A stretch of 64,000 nt of DNA from Tanypteryx hageni (taxonomy: Eukaryota > Arthropoda > Insecta > Odonata > Petaluridae). The stretch is taken from assembly GCA_028673005.1 (NCBI GenBank), contig CM054113.1, forward strand, positions 35,282,117 to 35,346,116, read 5' to 3'. The notes beneath the pieces are model-generated. The model saw only the letters and a list, made by a program, of their open reading frames with translations. It was not told the origin of the DNA and did no database searches. This document shows positions 1-12,299 of the stretch, piece after piece (within the stretch, counting starts at the first letter, position 1; every line of letters starts with the position of its first letter). The position numbers were made by a program, and so were the translations under genes.

Positions 1-859
1 TAATGTTTTTTAATGTTCGATACCTTTCTCATTGGCTCTATGTTCCAAAAATGAACTTATATAGGGAAAATCTAAAACCATAGTTGAAAAAGACCAATCA
101 ACCGTTCATTTTTAATGTTTACCCGATTTTACGTTTACCCGATCAAAATTTCCCTTTCACAAATTACTAATGCTAAGAAAATGGGGAAAGGTCGACCCCC
201 GTTTGGAGCTCCGTAAAATTTCAACTAACGACTTAATTAATTTTTTGAAAGTACGAAGATAAATATCTACCAACGGAGGGGACATTTTTAAGTCCAGATC
301 TTTTTAACCAGAGCGAGGGGAATATATGTATCGTGTCTTCGATCAGCTTTTATTACAAAGACTTCATCTAAAACTTCGTCCGCATGGGTAGAGTTTTAAA
401 TCCACCTTCATTCACAACACAATGGGATCGAGACATCTTAGTCGGCTCACGTGAGACTGGTAATATAATTCGGAATAGCTTCAATCTTTTCTTGCTAGAT
501 TATTCGGAAACGTCAACGAATGTTCAATTATTCCAAGGGTGAAATAGACTGCCGATGTTTTTCCGAAAGGATTTAGAAAAAATAATATAATGAGTAGTCA
601 AAAAGTATTTTGAGGAATTTTTCGCATTTGTCTCATTTCAATAGGAAAATTGTCTAACTATATATCTTTCTCTTAAGCATTTTAAAAATGTACAAATATT
701 GGAAATTTTTGCTCATTATGAAAATTATGTCATTAAAAATATGTATATTTTGCAAAGAGATTTCTCAATTCCAGCACAAAAAAGCGGTAAAGCAACAGTT
801 GATAAGAATTTTCTCTAAGGGAATGTTAAGGTATTTTACAAACTTCACTAAAAGGAATT
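1..859. other. AT-rich non-coding sequence, nothing recognised
   Basis: I see no coding stretch with recognisable motifs, no terminal repeat and no tandem structure in this stretch. It ends where the first repeat family begins, at the start of the segment shared with the inverted copy near 23297. Confidence 0.5.
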
Positions 860-2760
860 AACAAGTAGGGATGCACACGGGTTTCCCTTGGTACACAAGT
901 GCTTTTCGTCAAATTCGCCGTAGTATTGCCGTATACTATTTTATTAGCTTTGAAATCAGAAAATTATTTTTCCTTATATTGTGGGATCCCTGCTTTTTCA
1001 TCCGTTCTAAATACATCCAGTAATTTCGTTTTCGCATTGTATACTCGCCCTAAAAACAAAATTTCTTTTTTTAAATCCGTTCAGCTAATACTTTTAAAAT
1101 TCATAGCTACAGACAAATCCTAATCTTGATGTTGTGGCAGCCATGTTTAGTCGACCGGTTGAAATATAATATTTTGGCTATTTATTTATATGAAGATTCT
1201 ATATAATATATTTGTTAAAAATTCATCAGGTCAGTTCTTTAGAAATACGTGTAAAAATATTATTTTATTTTTTATTGTGATAGCCCTGCTCTTTAGCTCC
1301 GCTTTAAACATTTTGATTTCATTATGGTATGTTGTACAAATCTTATATACAAAATTTAACTGAAATCCGCTAAGCCAATTCCTTCCAAATCCTTAATTAC
1401 TGAAAGAGTTTAATTAGTAATAGTAGCACTCCTGTTTGCCTGATTCCGTTTCAATATCCTAATATCGTTTGGTACTTACCGATATGTATATTATAAGTAT
1501 CAAATATGGTTAAAATTAATGTTGTCAGTTCAACACAAATACGTTTAAAAATATTTTTTATTCCTTGTATTGTGGGGTGCTCTACTTTACATAACTAAAA
1601 TAAAAAGCTTGATTCTGTTATTTTATGCTGCAATTCTCCTTCATACAAAATTTCCTTGAAATCGGTTGAGCCAATTCCTTCCAAACTCATAATTACCGAA
1701 AAGTTTCACTTTGTAATTGTGGCACACCTGCATAGTCTATCCGGTCCAACTATTTTATTTTGGTCATTAATTTATATCAATATTCTATATACCAAATTTG
1801 GTTGAAATCAGTGCAGCCAAATATTTTCTTTGGAATCAGAAATTATTTTTCCTTATATGGCGGTAGCCCTGCTTTTTAGATACGCTCGAAACATGTTCAT
1901 TTCCTTTTTCCATTATATACTCGCCCTACAAGCGAAATTTCTTTTTGAAATTGGTCCAGCTAAAAACTTCCAAAGTCATAGTATAGTTACTGAAAAACCC
2001 TAACCTTGATATTGTGGTAGACCTGTTTAGTCGATCCGGTTGTAATATGCTATTTCGGGTATTTATTTCTTTGAAGATTATATGTACCATATTGGATTAA
2101 AATTCATGCTGCCAGTTCTCTATAAATACGTGTAAAAATATATTTTTACTTTTTATTGTGGTAGCCCTGCTATTTATCTTCGCTTTAAACATCTTTATTT
2201 CATTATGTTATATTGTACAAATGTTATATACAAAATTTCGTTGAAATCCGTTCAACCAATTCCTTCCAAATCCATAATTACTGAAAGAATTTAATTTATA
2301 TGTGCGGCACCTCTGTTTGGTTGATCCAGTCCAAATATGCTATTATGGTTTTGTATATATATGCACATTATAAATTTTAAATATGGTTAAACTTGATGTG
2401 GACAGCTCAACACAAATACTTGTAAAATAATTTATTTTAGTACTTATATATATATCTACATTTAAAACATTTATTTTGTTTTTTTTTTTAATGTTGCACA
2501 CCTTTACATTCTAAATTTCGTTTAAATCGGTTGGGTCAATTCCTTGCAAATTCATGATTACCAAAAAGTTTAATTTTGCGATTGTGGCTTAGTCGATCTG
2601 GTCGAAATACACCATTTTGGTTATATATTTATATGAAGATTCTATGTAGCAAATTTGGTTGAAATCGGTTCAGCCAATTCTTCCCTGATATATGCGTACG
2701 GACGGACAGACGGACATCACGAAGATAATAGTGCTTTTCAGCATTGACGAAAAGCACTAA
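860..2760 (+). repeat. Repeat family 1, copy 1: non-autonomous element with 880-bp internal duplication and terminal hairpin
   Basis: A second copy lies in inverted orientation at 22263-23297 and shares both ends. The left end reads AACAAGTAGGGATG and is followed by AGTGCTTTTCGTCAA at about 898. The right end carries a hairpin with arms AGTGCTTTTC (2730-2739) and GAAAAGCACT (2749-2758), so the two ends also share an inverted AGTGCTTTTCGTCAA. Just before the hairpin is a cggacggacagacgg-type motif. Inside, a block of about 880 bp occurs twice (roughly 900-1780 and 1780-2660). Each block is made of three diverged sub-units of about 290 bp carrying tags such as GTAGCCCTGCT, TATACTCGCCCTA and CCAATTCCTTCCAAA. 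No protein is encoded. It could be a MITE with TIRs or a Helitron-like element; the ends do not decide. Confidence 0.8.
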
Positions 2761-2886
2761 AAATCGACGTAATAACAAAATGATAATAATAGAAACTGAT
2801 TGAAATTGCAGTGTACACAAAATATTCATGGGTGAGATTAAAAGATGACCCTCAGCATGTGAAGGTCAGCACATGATGACAATTAT

Positions 2887-4245
2887 ACCACCTTTTTGAA
2901 CTTCGCGTGCTTACGGTTCGAGAATTTGCACTTCGCAACAAAATGTTTTATGACCATTATTTCTGTTTGCATTTAGCGTCATGCGATTGCGATGACAACA
3001 AGCGTAAACTCCCTCTACCTTTTTGTTTGGAAGCTCAGTTTAAACTTTGGAGCCCTAGAAAGGGACTTATTATTATTATTATTATATATTTGTAATGCTC
3101 ATTATTAGCAGTTTTCAAAGTAAACAAACGAGAACTCTCAATTATTTTGTAACTGTTTGAATTTCACCGCCAACGTCACTTTTCGATGATGCAACTTTAG
3201 TTTAAAATTTAATGAAACGCCATCATTTTGGAATGTAACGTTTTCATCAGCTGTTCTCTTTTTACATATTCTGAACATAATTTAAGGAAATGTTATTTTG
3301 TTTTGTTAGGTTTTAATTTGTTATTACGAATTTTTAATGAAAATCTATAAATTGTTATCATCTTGTAAATGTGAGATTTTCTGCAGCATATTTTGAACGT
3401 GATTAGTAAATAAAATTATAACGACATCAATGCTTCGTTTTCATTTTTTATGACGTATCTTGAACAATTAAAATGAATTTTCTCACATTCTTACGCTAGA
3501 TTTTCATTATCTTTTAAGGCGCGTTCTCACCATTCAACTAAGTTGATCAACAAGAAGTTGAAAGATAGTTGAAACTGAATTGAAGCGTGTGAACTTTCTT
3601 TCTACTTATTTGATCAACTTGTTAGTTGATTCAACTAAAGTTTGACTACTTTCAACTTTCTGTGTTCAACTGTTTCAACCTATGACTTCACTGTTGATCA
3701 ACTAAAATTCAATGGTGAGAACGCGCCTACACGCATTTCGAACGTAATTAATAAAATCAATGTTACCACTTTATAATGCGTGTTTTTTGCGCCTTGGAAA
3801 TGCTTGTTTCAGAACCTAAGAAAAGATCACGTACTCAACATACCATTTTAGTAGTTAGTCCTTTTAAATTCAAGAATTTCCTTGGAATGAACAAAAGAAG
3901 ATAAAAATCGAATGAGAAAATGGGCTCAAGGTAAACTGAACAGTTGCCAAAAGAAGCGTTTTCTCTTTGTTATGCTGGGTTTTCAATTACTATTACGCGT
4001 TTTGAAAGTGATTAAAAGACTTTTTTCAGTTTATGATGCTAGGTTATTATTTGCTGTTATGTTTCCTTTTATTTTATGTTAAACTGCATTATTTATGATA
4101 AAAAAGTGAATATTTTTAGGTTGACTGGGAACCGTACTTCCATTATTACACTGCGTGTTATGGGAAAATAAGACTTGCACTTCGCGAATTTACATTTCGC
4201 GTCAGTCTTTCGGAACCAATTATTCGCGAAGTTCAAAAAGGTGGT
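2887..4245. mobile_element. TIR-bounded non-autonomous DNA transposon, 1.36 kb
   Basis: The left end ACCACCTTTTTGAACTTCGC (from 2887) and the right end GCGAAGTTCAAAAAGGTGGT (to 4245) are perfect inverted repeats of about 21 bp. The subterminal regions also match loosely as inverted copies, with several TTCGCG motifs. No transposase coding is visible inside, so it is non-autonomous. A separate MITE (3517-3728) is inserted in it. Flanking target duplication could not be resolved, so the superfamily is unknown. Confidence 0.8.
3517..3728. mobile_element. 212-bp MITE nested in the 2887-4245 element
   Basis: It begins AGGCGCGTTCTCACCATT and ends with the inverted equivalent, AATGGTGAGAACGCGCCT. 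The inner part of each arm continues with a GTTGATCAACA motif. The interior is rich in TTGAACT/AGTTGA words but has no coding. The near-perfect arms suggest a young insertion. The target duplication is not clear, so the superfamily is not assigned. Confidence 0.85.
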
Positions 4246-6954
4246 GTATTCGTAAATATAATTTTTAGTTGGGCGTGGTTCAGCATCTGCAAGTGAATAA
4301 GCGTTGCCAAAAAATATTTATATAGGCGAAATAAAAGAGCAATAATAGATTTTTAGAAATTATGTGGTTGATCCAACCACATAAATAACAAAAAAATTAT
4401 TCAACACACTTATTTATATTCATCTATTTCCTGTTAATAATATATGCAAAAGTTTGTGAGTAGTTTTAGGAATGACAATTATCTTATGATCTACCGGGGG
4501 ATTTAATTTGATAGTAAATTTCACCAACGGAACTAAAATATTTTTAAAATTTTAATATGTGAAACTCAAATTACCGTGCGGAGAAGACAAACATTTGAAA
4601 ATATTTTCACTTGGCTATTCGGCACTAGTTTCCGAAAGACGAAAGCAATCTTCTAAAGGTTATCCTCTTCCATTTTATGACCAAACATAAACTGTATATT
4701 GGATTTGAGGCAGACTTGATAATTTATTTTTGAATTACTAAATTTCTTAAGTTAATTTTTAAGACACAAACTGAAAAATGGGTGAAATTCTACAACTATG
4801 TATGCGAATCACTCTATGGGAAAATATGAAATATCTAATCGCCCTCAGCTTACCAATATGCGCCCAGACATCTATCCTATATAAACAGCAGTGCTTAAAC
4901 ATTTCTAAATCAAACAAGCATTCTTGGGATATGACTGGAGATGTTTCGTGCCAATTAAAATATCAAGGCCATCATTGGGGTAAAAATATTCTTTAAAGAA
5001 AAAAAAATTCCAATCAGATACCTCCTTGTACCCAATATCGATATAAACAAACAATAACCATTCCTTCGCTGCCTCCCAATTTCCAAAACACGGAAACTTG
5101 AACTGGCCCATCAATATCAAAGGATTTATAAATACGATATAAAATGCTCACTTCCTGATTACCTGGAGTATTATAATGTTAATTTCTTTCACTCAATCTA
5201 TACATAAATGGCGAATAAAATATTAATTACCTGACCACTAAAATTTAGCTTGAAGCGTAGAGAAATCTTCCGGTTTGTTAAATAAAGAAAAGTTAAAAAA
5301 TATTCCTTCTAAGATAAATTATGTGCTTTTACATAATTTTATTCAAAAAATTGTTTGCATTCACATGAATCCTAATGCTTTCGTACCACTAAAGTTTGTT
5401 TTAGCCATATTCTTCATGAGAAATCGCAATGGGGTTTAAGGAGCACGTCTGGATCTTCTCAATCCCATTCCCTACGAAGAATCCCTTGGAATACCCCTGA
5501 CATCTAAAAGGCCAAGGTTCCCCTCGCGAAATTTCTTCGAGGAATTAATTCCTCAGCTCGTCGTAAACAGTTTATTATCCTCAAGTAATCGCAAAATAAA
5601 CACAACATGGCTGTCTTAAGGAATTGGAAGAGGCGGTTTCTTTTTCTCGTCAGTAATATCAGGATTTTCATTAGCACAAGAAAGAGAATTGTAATTTCTC
5701 TCTCGAATGAAGGATTCGAAATCCCAAGGAGCTAAAAAGTTTTTAAGATAAGAATATAAATCGAAGAAGTGGTTGTTGCTAAAGATTACACATGAGATTC
5801 GGTCAATAAAATCGGTCATAAAAATAAAAGAACACCTGAGAGCGTAAGCGGAGAAAAAGCTCTGCTTTATTTTATCGACTCTAAACGTAAAAAGTTGTCA
5901 GATTCTCCTCTGAAAACCAGATTCTAAGCCAGATTTGTTATCTATAAACAGATTTTGGAGAATTACATTCAGCGTTGAAACTATATTAAACAAGTAGTGT
6001 TATTCTTGAACATTGATAATGTTAGCGCGTTTTTTATTTTTCATGTGGTTATACAGCCACATATTCGGTAACTAGATCTTCGTTTGTTTTATAAAGGTTG
6101 CTATCACGTGAAGCGTTTAAATAAGATATCTTTATCGACTAAGTTAGCGTTTTATTGGGCATCATCATTCAACCTAAACACATATTTTGCATAAAAACAC
6201 ATTATTTGGATAACTAATTCCACCAAAATGACATTTAGGCTTAGAACGTAATCAATTTTGTATTATAAATTTGAACGTTTTCCTATCCGCCCCTGTAAAG
6301 TTTTAAAGAATAAGTGGCATAAATGTGGTAATGTACACTCAAAGTTTCAGCTTTCCGTCTTTTACACCTTCGGAGATATTGAAAAACAAAATTTTTATTG
6401 GCCCAATCCGACATTGTATATTTCTTAAAACTGAAATCAAATGAAAAGCAAATGGCAGTTGTACAGAAATCTACCTTAGGTTGTCAGGTCAAAAATTTTA
6501 ATATGCCAGTTTCCTTTGTCACTTACATGTGGGTTTGGATTGCTCCTGAGATATAGTACAAGCGGAAAAATTGATTTTAACCTTATAATATATTTAGTTT
6601 TCCACTCCGAGAAAATATCCAGCTTTGCAAAGAGGTATATCTCAGTGTTTACCCTTTCACGTCGTTTATATTTCTATTATAGAATGTGTTTGTCGTTTTA
6701 TATCGCTAAAATTGGTGCAAACCTTTTTCCAACCTTCAATTTTATTGTTTTTTAGAAGTTTTTCTTTAAAACTGCGGTAGGAATTTTCTTTTGTGACCTA
6801 CCGACTTTAGCGAGGAGAAATTCCTTATCATCTCTCAATATATTGCTTGAGAGAACTGTCTTAGAGTGCTCCAATGCTTGAATGTGGATGTTAAATTAGA
6901 TTCTTTGCATAAAATATTACTATCTCTGCTCAACTAACTCTGCTCGGGATTTAA
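4246..6954. other. AT-rich non-coding sequence with two small palindromes
   Basis: No coding with recognisable motifs was found. Two short palindromes share the TGTGG/CCACA word: one at 4361-4382 (arms TATGTGGTTG and CAACCACATA) and one near 6042-6061. The small open frames here have no family signature and the composition expected by chance in AT-rich DNA. Confidence 0.4.
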
Positions 6955-7850
6955 GAAACTCATAGAGGAGAAGGGGTATAGGATGGATCAGGTCTTCAAT
7001 GCTGGCGATGGAACTTTTTTTAGAGTTCCCCTCTCGCGCTTTCTTGTATATGGAGTAAAAATCTGATTCAGGATTCAAGGCGGTTAAGGATCGGGTTACT
7101 CTTCTAATCTGCGGAAACTTAGCAGGCTAATTCATGGTCAAGCCAATGGTGGTATACAGATCTATGCATCCTCGGGCCCTCAAAGAAAGAAAGAAATATC
7201 ATCGTCCAGTATTGTGGTGTGCTAACAGAATGGCCTGGAAGACTGATGAACTATTTTTGGACTAGTTTAACAAATGCTTTGCACATGAAGTGGAAATATA
7301 CATTGTGGCAAAGAATCTAGCATTGAAGGTCTGCCTAGTGTTGGATACCGCGCCAGGCCATCCTGAAAGCCTAAAGTTTGCTTGCCATAACGTGGAGGTA
7401 GTCATCCTACCACCTAGTACCACTTCCCTCTTCAAAAGATAAACAAGGATATCATATCGCCATTAGAGTCGTATTTTACCCTTCGCACATTCTAGAAAAT
7501 TCTCAATCAGGTTAAGAGCGATTCCTCTGTCAGTTAGCGATTGCTGGAAAAAGTAAAAGTAAAAGAGCAAATATAAAAGAACTTCTGGATGAAATAAAGC
7601 CAGCGACATGGAATTGGAGCTGGATCAAGCTGTTGGGTGATGTAATGAAACACTTGAAAGGAATCTCAATGGTGGAAGAAGAGGTGCAGAGGATTGTGAG
7701 GTTTGCACGTGATGTGGTAGGAGAGGGTTTTTACGATCTCCAGGAAGATGGAGGAAGTCTTCAAACCACATAAAGAAGATTTGAGCCCATACGCTCATTT
7801 GAAAGCATTGAAGAGAACGGAGGAGGAGGGCAATTTCAAAGCCTAAAAAG
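6955..7850 (+). pseudogene. Tigger/pogo-type (Tc1-mariner superfamily) transposase pseudogene
   Basis: Broken frames on the plus strand spell parts of a Tigger/jerky DDE transposase in the right order. First comes a QVFNA motif near 6990, then GFKAVKDRVTLLICGN and MVKPMVV (about 7075-7150), then a segment ending AHEVEIYIVAKN. Next is the second catalytic aspartate in LVLDTAPGHP (about 7335-7365), followed by VVILPPSTTSLF (about 7400-7430). The C-terminal EGF.DL-type motif (VVGEGFYDLQED) lies near 7715-7750. In-frame stops and frame changes occur throughout, so it is not functional. The N-terminal DNA-binding half is not seen. No TIRs were found around it. It is an old transposase remnant of the kind that transposes DNA by cut and paste in the nucleus. 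Confidence 0.85.
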
Positions 7851-9975
7851 ATACAATTTCGCTCAGAAAGAAATAATACGAAGTATAAGGAAGAAGACAT
7901 TCAAAAAGCAATATCATTGACTTTAATCCTAGGGAAACGAATACTGGGAAAAGATAAAAATAAACGAAAGTCCTTTCATCTAGTCTTAAAAATAAAATGT
8001 TTGCCGAAGCGCAGTGATTATCTGCCCACTCTCCACTCACTCCTTCACTTCTTTGAGTATGGATCGTAGAAATTTCATTTCATGATGAGAAGTGGATAAG
8101 GATGATGGTGCATTTCGCGAGAGTGAGAGTTTAAGGTTGAACGCGCGAATACGGTTCCGGTGATCGCGAAACTCATCGGAAAATTTCGACTAAGAGATAG
8201 CGTGGGAGAGGGAAATAAATAAGGAAAGTCGACGGCAGTTTTAAGTACCTATCAAATTGAGGCCACGTCGGATCCTATTTACGACAAGCTAGAAAATAGA
8301 AAATACCTTACCCATTTCGCAGCGAAACCAATTTTCCGCTAGAATTAAACTTTTTTAAAATTCGAAACTCTTGAGCGTAAAGTAAGCCTTTTACAACGTG
8401 AAAATCAAGCCATGGCTACAATGGTGATATTATTTTCGGCAATTTGTTGAAAAATTAAGAAAAGATTAAAAGAATATTATGCGATATTATGCTTTTAATA
8501 CGGATTTATTAAAGGATCCTTCATTAAGCTGAGGGTTTGAGAAATTTAATGTGAACGGCTCGCAAGATTAATTCGAGATAAAAGAAGTTCTTAAGCAGAT
8601 TTATAGTTGAGAAATTAATGTTACTCTTCTATGTAAATGAAACTGAAACATTTTTGAACATTTTAATATAGAATATAAATTTCTTTCCAATACTGTTTTG
8701 TCCCAAGTGGATTCTAAGGTGGGTAGAACACATTTATAATTCTCACTTGACGTTTGAATTTTCGTAGTTGAACTTGGGGATTCAAAAATGGTAAATCTTA
8801 GCAACTCGACCGAAATTGAGCCAATTGAGAGTATTTTAAAGTAAACCTAAATCGTCGTTAACACATTTGCACACAAAACGTACGCATAAGCGAGCGCGAC
8901 GTAAAAATGGAAAATGCTACTCAGAGAAATTGTCGCGTTCTCATCAACAACGGTAATTTGACTGATAAGGGAATTGGCTGCCACTGCGTCAATTTTTATC
9001 TAAATGGATTTGATTTGTGAGGACGAATAACCGCCCTCAAAGAACCACCGTTCCATAAATATAGGTTATCAATGCGAGGATTTTTTGAAAAGACAGAGTT
9101 TTCAACAGAAAATTCGGTTTTCCGATGGCATACGGAGAACGCGGAAAGAATACCTCTCTCCGCGCCAGCCAGTAAATAATCCAACTGTGCCCTTATCTTC
9201 CGCATGGAAAATCACATCAATTTCCCGGTACACCAAACAAAATCAATTTTTTTGGTAACGCGATATTTTCAAAATTACTTTATGAGGCGTTAATTTAATT
9301 AAATTCTTTTTGCAAAAGGATCGGTCGCCTTTGCGTTCACGATGGTGAAAATAAGGAAGGCATATAAAATTGCGAAACTGGAAAATAACGCAGTTAAGTC
9401 TATCAAATTTCAGTACTTTTGCGCGAGCTTTTTTGCATTCACCGCGAGAGAGCGTCGGTTTTTCACGGATTGTGGACGTTGCGCAGGAAAATGAGTAGGA
9501 GGTGCTCGCTAAAATTCGATTAGAAATAGCCGATTAGTCTATGGTATACCTGCTATCAGGCGCGTTTAAAATTTCGATTTATGTTACGCATGAAGTCAAT
9601 CCTATCAATTTGATTTGTTTTTAATCGACCGAGAGCTAAAAAACGTCCATATCATTCGTCATTACGCAGTATAATCTTTGTGAATGCTATTTTTGTCGAA
9701 TTTATAACGTTTCTTAGGCTTACGTATCGTACATGAGATTCCGTGAACGCTTATTGCTTTGACAGTAGAGATTAGTTTGTTGTATTGTAATTTAATATAT
9801 CATTTATGATGTCAATATGAGCTATGGAAGATAATAAGATCATAATATTATGGTATAAGGCATGGGTGCGCAGGATTGACAAACACGGGAGCTACTTATA
9901 ATTTTTCAGTTAAGTGGAGATCTACAACCCACCTTCACAGTTGAAATTTCTTTCGAGCTGGACGATGCTAGTTGT
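7851..9975. other. Largely unique, locally GC-richer non-coding sequence
   Basis: This stretch, especially 8040-8280 and 8870-9540, is less AT-rich than its surroundings and has many CG dinucleotides. It shows no similarity to other parts of the window. No coding motif was recognised. It may be unique host intergenic or intronic sequence. Confidence 0.35.
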
Positions 9976-10240
9976 TTTTAGCCTACTTTCTAGAATGGAA
10001 ATAGGCTTATAGTTTCGTCGTTGTGTCTGTCTGTCTGTCCGTCCCCCCTATTAACTTTTGAACCAATAGACCGATTTTTAGGATACTTGGTGGAAATCTC
10101 TTGCTACTTAGGCCGAGCTTTCGAGGTTAGTTTTGTTGCGAAGATTGAAGTCCCGGGTTCGATTCCAGGAACTTTCCATCCCATTTGAATTACATGGGCA
10201 ATCTGAAATCCATCGTGTAGAGTAATATTCTCTTGCACAT
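9976..10240 (+). repeat. Short repeat with GTCTGTCTGTC motif and tRNA B-box-like sequence
   Basis: A GTCTGTCTGTCTGTCC run (about 10026-10041) is followed by a sequence that occurs at the ends of several elements in this window. About 110 bp further on is GGTTCGATTCC (10156-10166), which fits the Pol III B-box consensus of tRNA genes and tRNA-derived SINEs. No full tRNA cloverleaf can be drawn. Confidence 0.45.
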
Positions 10241-10329
10241 GAAAATATCTCTAAATTGTTATAGCGGAGCGGAATTTGTACTATTCTCCGAGGAAAGGAA
10301 AGGAAATTCTAATTATTATCGTAGGATTT

Positions 10330-10980
10330 TACATAAACACTGGAATTTTTGCAGTTTTTATCACTCATTACGAGAGCGTAGCCATAGCAACAACTATTAT
10401 TGGATTCGGATTCGGTATAGTCTAGTACAGTGTTATTCAATCTAATATAACTTAATGCACCGCTAGACCAGGTTTTGAAAAACTCGTGCACCCCATAAGG
10501 AAAATTACCACAAATTGGTATGTTTACTTAACCTTTGTGCTCTATTTTCAGAATTAACACATTACACACATTCACGTGGTGTGAATACCAAACAGGGTTG
10601 CCAACCGTCCGTAAATTTACGGACAGTCCGTAAAAAATAGCAAACATTATACGTTTTCGTAAGGTCCGTAAAATATTTAGATGTCCGTAAAAATGCCAAG
10701 AAATTTCCTAAGTTTAGTTTACTTATATTGGCTTTAATAGCGGATAAGTTGCTCTTTGTGTTCCCAAATTTCATAATTCAGCATTATAAAACACTACAAA
10801 TACATTCGAACGGAATATTAAATTCATAACGCGTATTTGTGCGGTAAAAATAACGCGTGTATGTACTAGACAAGAGATAGTCAACCAGGGTGCACTCCGG
10901 GGCGGATGAGATTTTTCCAATGGTACATGGAACTGACAGGGTGCATGGCATGAATGGTGTGCATTCATTGAAAGATGTTA
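10330..10980. repeat. Rearranged copy of repeat family 4 (partner at 46870-47130)
   Basis: The first 90 bp, from TTTTTGCAGTTTTTATCA, match 46880-46960 on the same strand. The part around 10720-10850 matches 46990-47125 on the opposite strand. Between the two lie hAT-MITE-like sequences: CAGGGTTGCCAACCGTCC near 10593 followed by repeated GTCCGTAAA words, and CAACCAGGGTGCACTCC near 10882. I read it as an older repeat broken by smaller insertions and an inversion. No protein is encoded. Confidence 0.6.
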
Positions 10981-11319
10981 AATAAATAATAAATTCAATT
11001 ATAATAAATTACGGACAACCAAACTTTTTTTACGAACATTTTCTGCAAAATATTATGATGTATCAAAAAGACAAAAGTGAACAACATTCAATGCTGCCAC
11101 TTATACATTGCAACAGAAACGTTATTTACATTAGTTTAGCGCTCTTATTTGGCTTAAGGAAACAGGAAATTTCGGATGTGTCCAGTAAAAATTCTTAGAA
11201 CACAAATACTACCTGATTTTTCATTCAGAGCATTTTGTTTTATATTTTTAATTTGTGCCCATTGAAAAGGGAAGGTTTCTTTGCCTTTAAAGATATAACA
11301 AAAATGAGAATATATAAGC

Positions 11320-12299
11320 ATCAAGAATCTATATGTGAATCAAGTAGTAAAGGTAAGTTGAAGAATGTGGACATCTGCGGAGTAAATATCGGTAAAGGAG
11401 CATGACGGGGCTGCTGCCTATCGCCGAGCTTATTTAATATATATGGATAAAGTCTAATGCAAGAAGCGTTAGAAGGCACAGGAGATATAAAATTGGAGGA
11501 AGGATTATAAGTACAGTTAAATACGCGGATGATCAAGTACTTCTAGCAAGAAAGGAAAAGGAACTCCAGAAAATGATAAATAGACGAGTAAAAAATGGTA
11601 GAGAATACAGTATGAAAATAAATACAGAAAAATCCAAGTTCATTCGAATATCAAGCAAAGAAGAGAATCTGAATATAAGTATTGAAGGAAAGCCTTTAGA
11701 ACAAGTTGCAGACTATAAATGCCTTGGAAGCATCATAACAAGAGAAGCAAAATGTACTGATGAGATCAGGGCTAGAATAGGAAAAGCAAAAGCAGCTTTC
11801 AGAAGAAATAAACACCTACTTACGGGGAATATAATGGAAGATACCCTCAAGAAGTTCATAAAATTCTATTTATGGAGTATAGCTTTGTATGGGGCAGAAA
11901 CATGGACGATAAGGAAAAATGACATCAAATACTTGGAAAGCTTCGAAATGTGGACTTGGAGGAGAATGCTGAAGATAAAATGGACAGGTAGGATGAAAAA
12001 CGATGATGTGCTACGAAGAGTAGGAGAGAAGCGAATGATTATACAGAATATAAGAAAGAGGAAGGCAAACTGGGTTGGACATTACCTGAGGAGAGAATGA
12101 TTAAAGATGTGTTAGAAGGAAAACTAGATGGAAAAAGGGAAAACGGTAGGAAAAGATTTCAGCTGATAGACGATTCGAAATGGAAAGAGAGTTATCAAGA
12201 TATGAAGAGGACAGGGGAAAATAGGAGAATATGGAGAAATAGGTTTAACCATGAATAATCACGGACCTGTCTACGGACAGACTACATATGATGATGATG
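11320..12299 (+). pseudogene. 5'-truncated RTE-type LINE, 3' end (inside copy A)
   Basis: This is the reverse-transcriptase C-terminal half of the same family as the full-length element at 38311-41508. The catalytic YADD is at 11522-11533. The open frame then runs through the thumb and C-terminal domain (KINTEKSK, YKCLGSIITREAKC, YGAETWT, MWTWRRMLKIKW, NWVGHYLRRE) to a stop at 12098-12100. A frameshift separates the upstream GDIK stretch from the YADD frame, and a small deletion after LRRE shifts the last 50 codons. The 3' end (CACGGACCTGTCTACGGACA, then ATGATGATGAT) matches the full-length element, including the short ATG-repeat tail typical of RTE elements. It is inactive: it lacks the endonuclease and most of the RT. 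Confidence 0.93.

Noticed and set aside
860..2760. Helitron
   Set aside because: A terminal hairpin is present, but there is no consistent TC start or CTRR end in both copies, and the ends also share an inverted repeat.
3065..3090. Short TTA-repeat run as a significant microsatellite
   Set aside because: Only about eight units; ordinary in AT-rich DNA.
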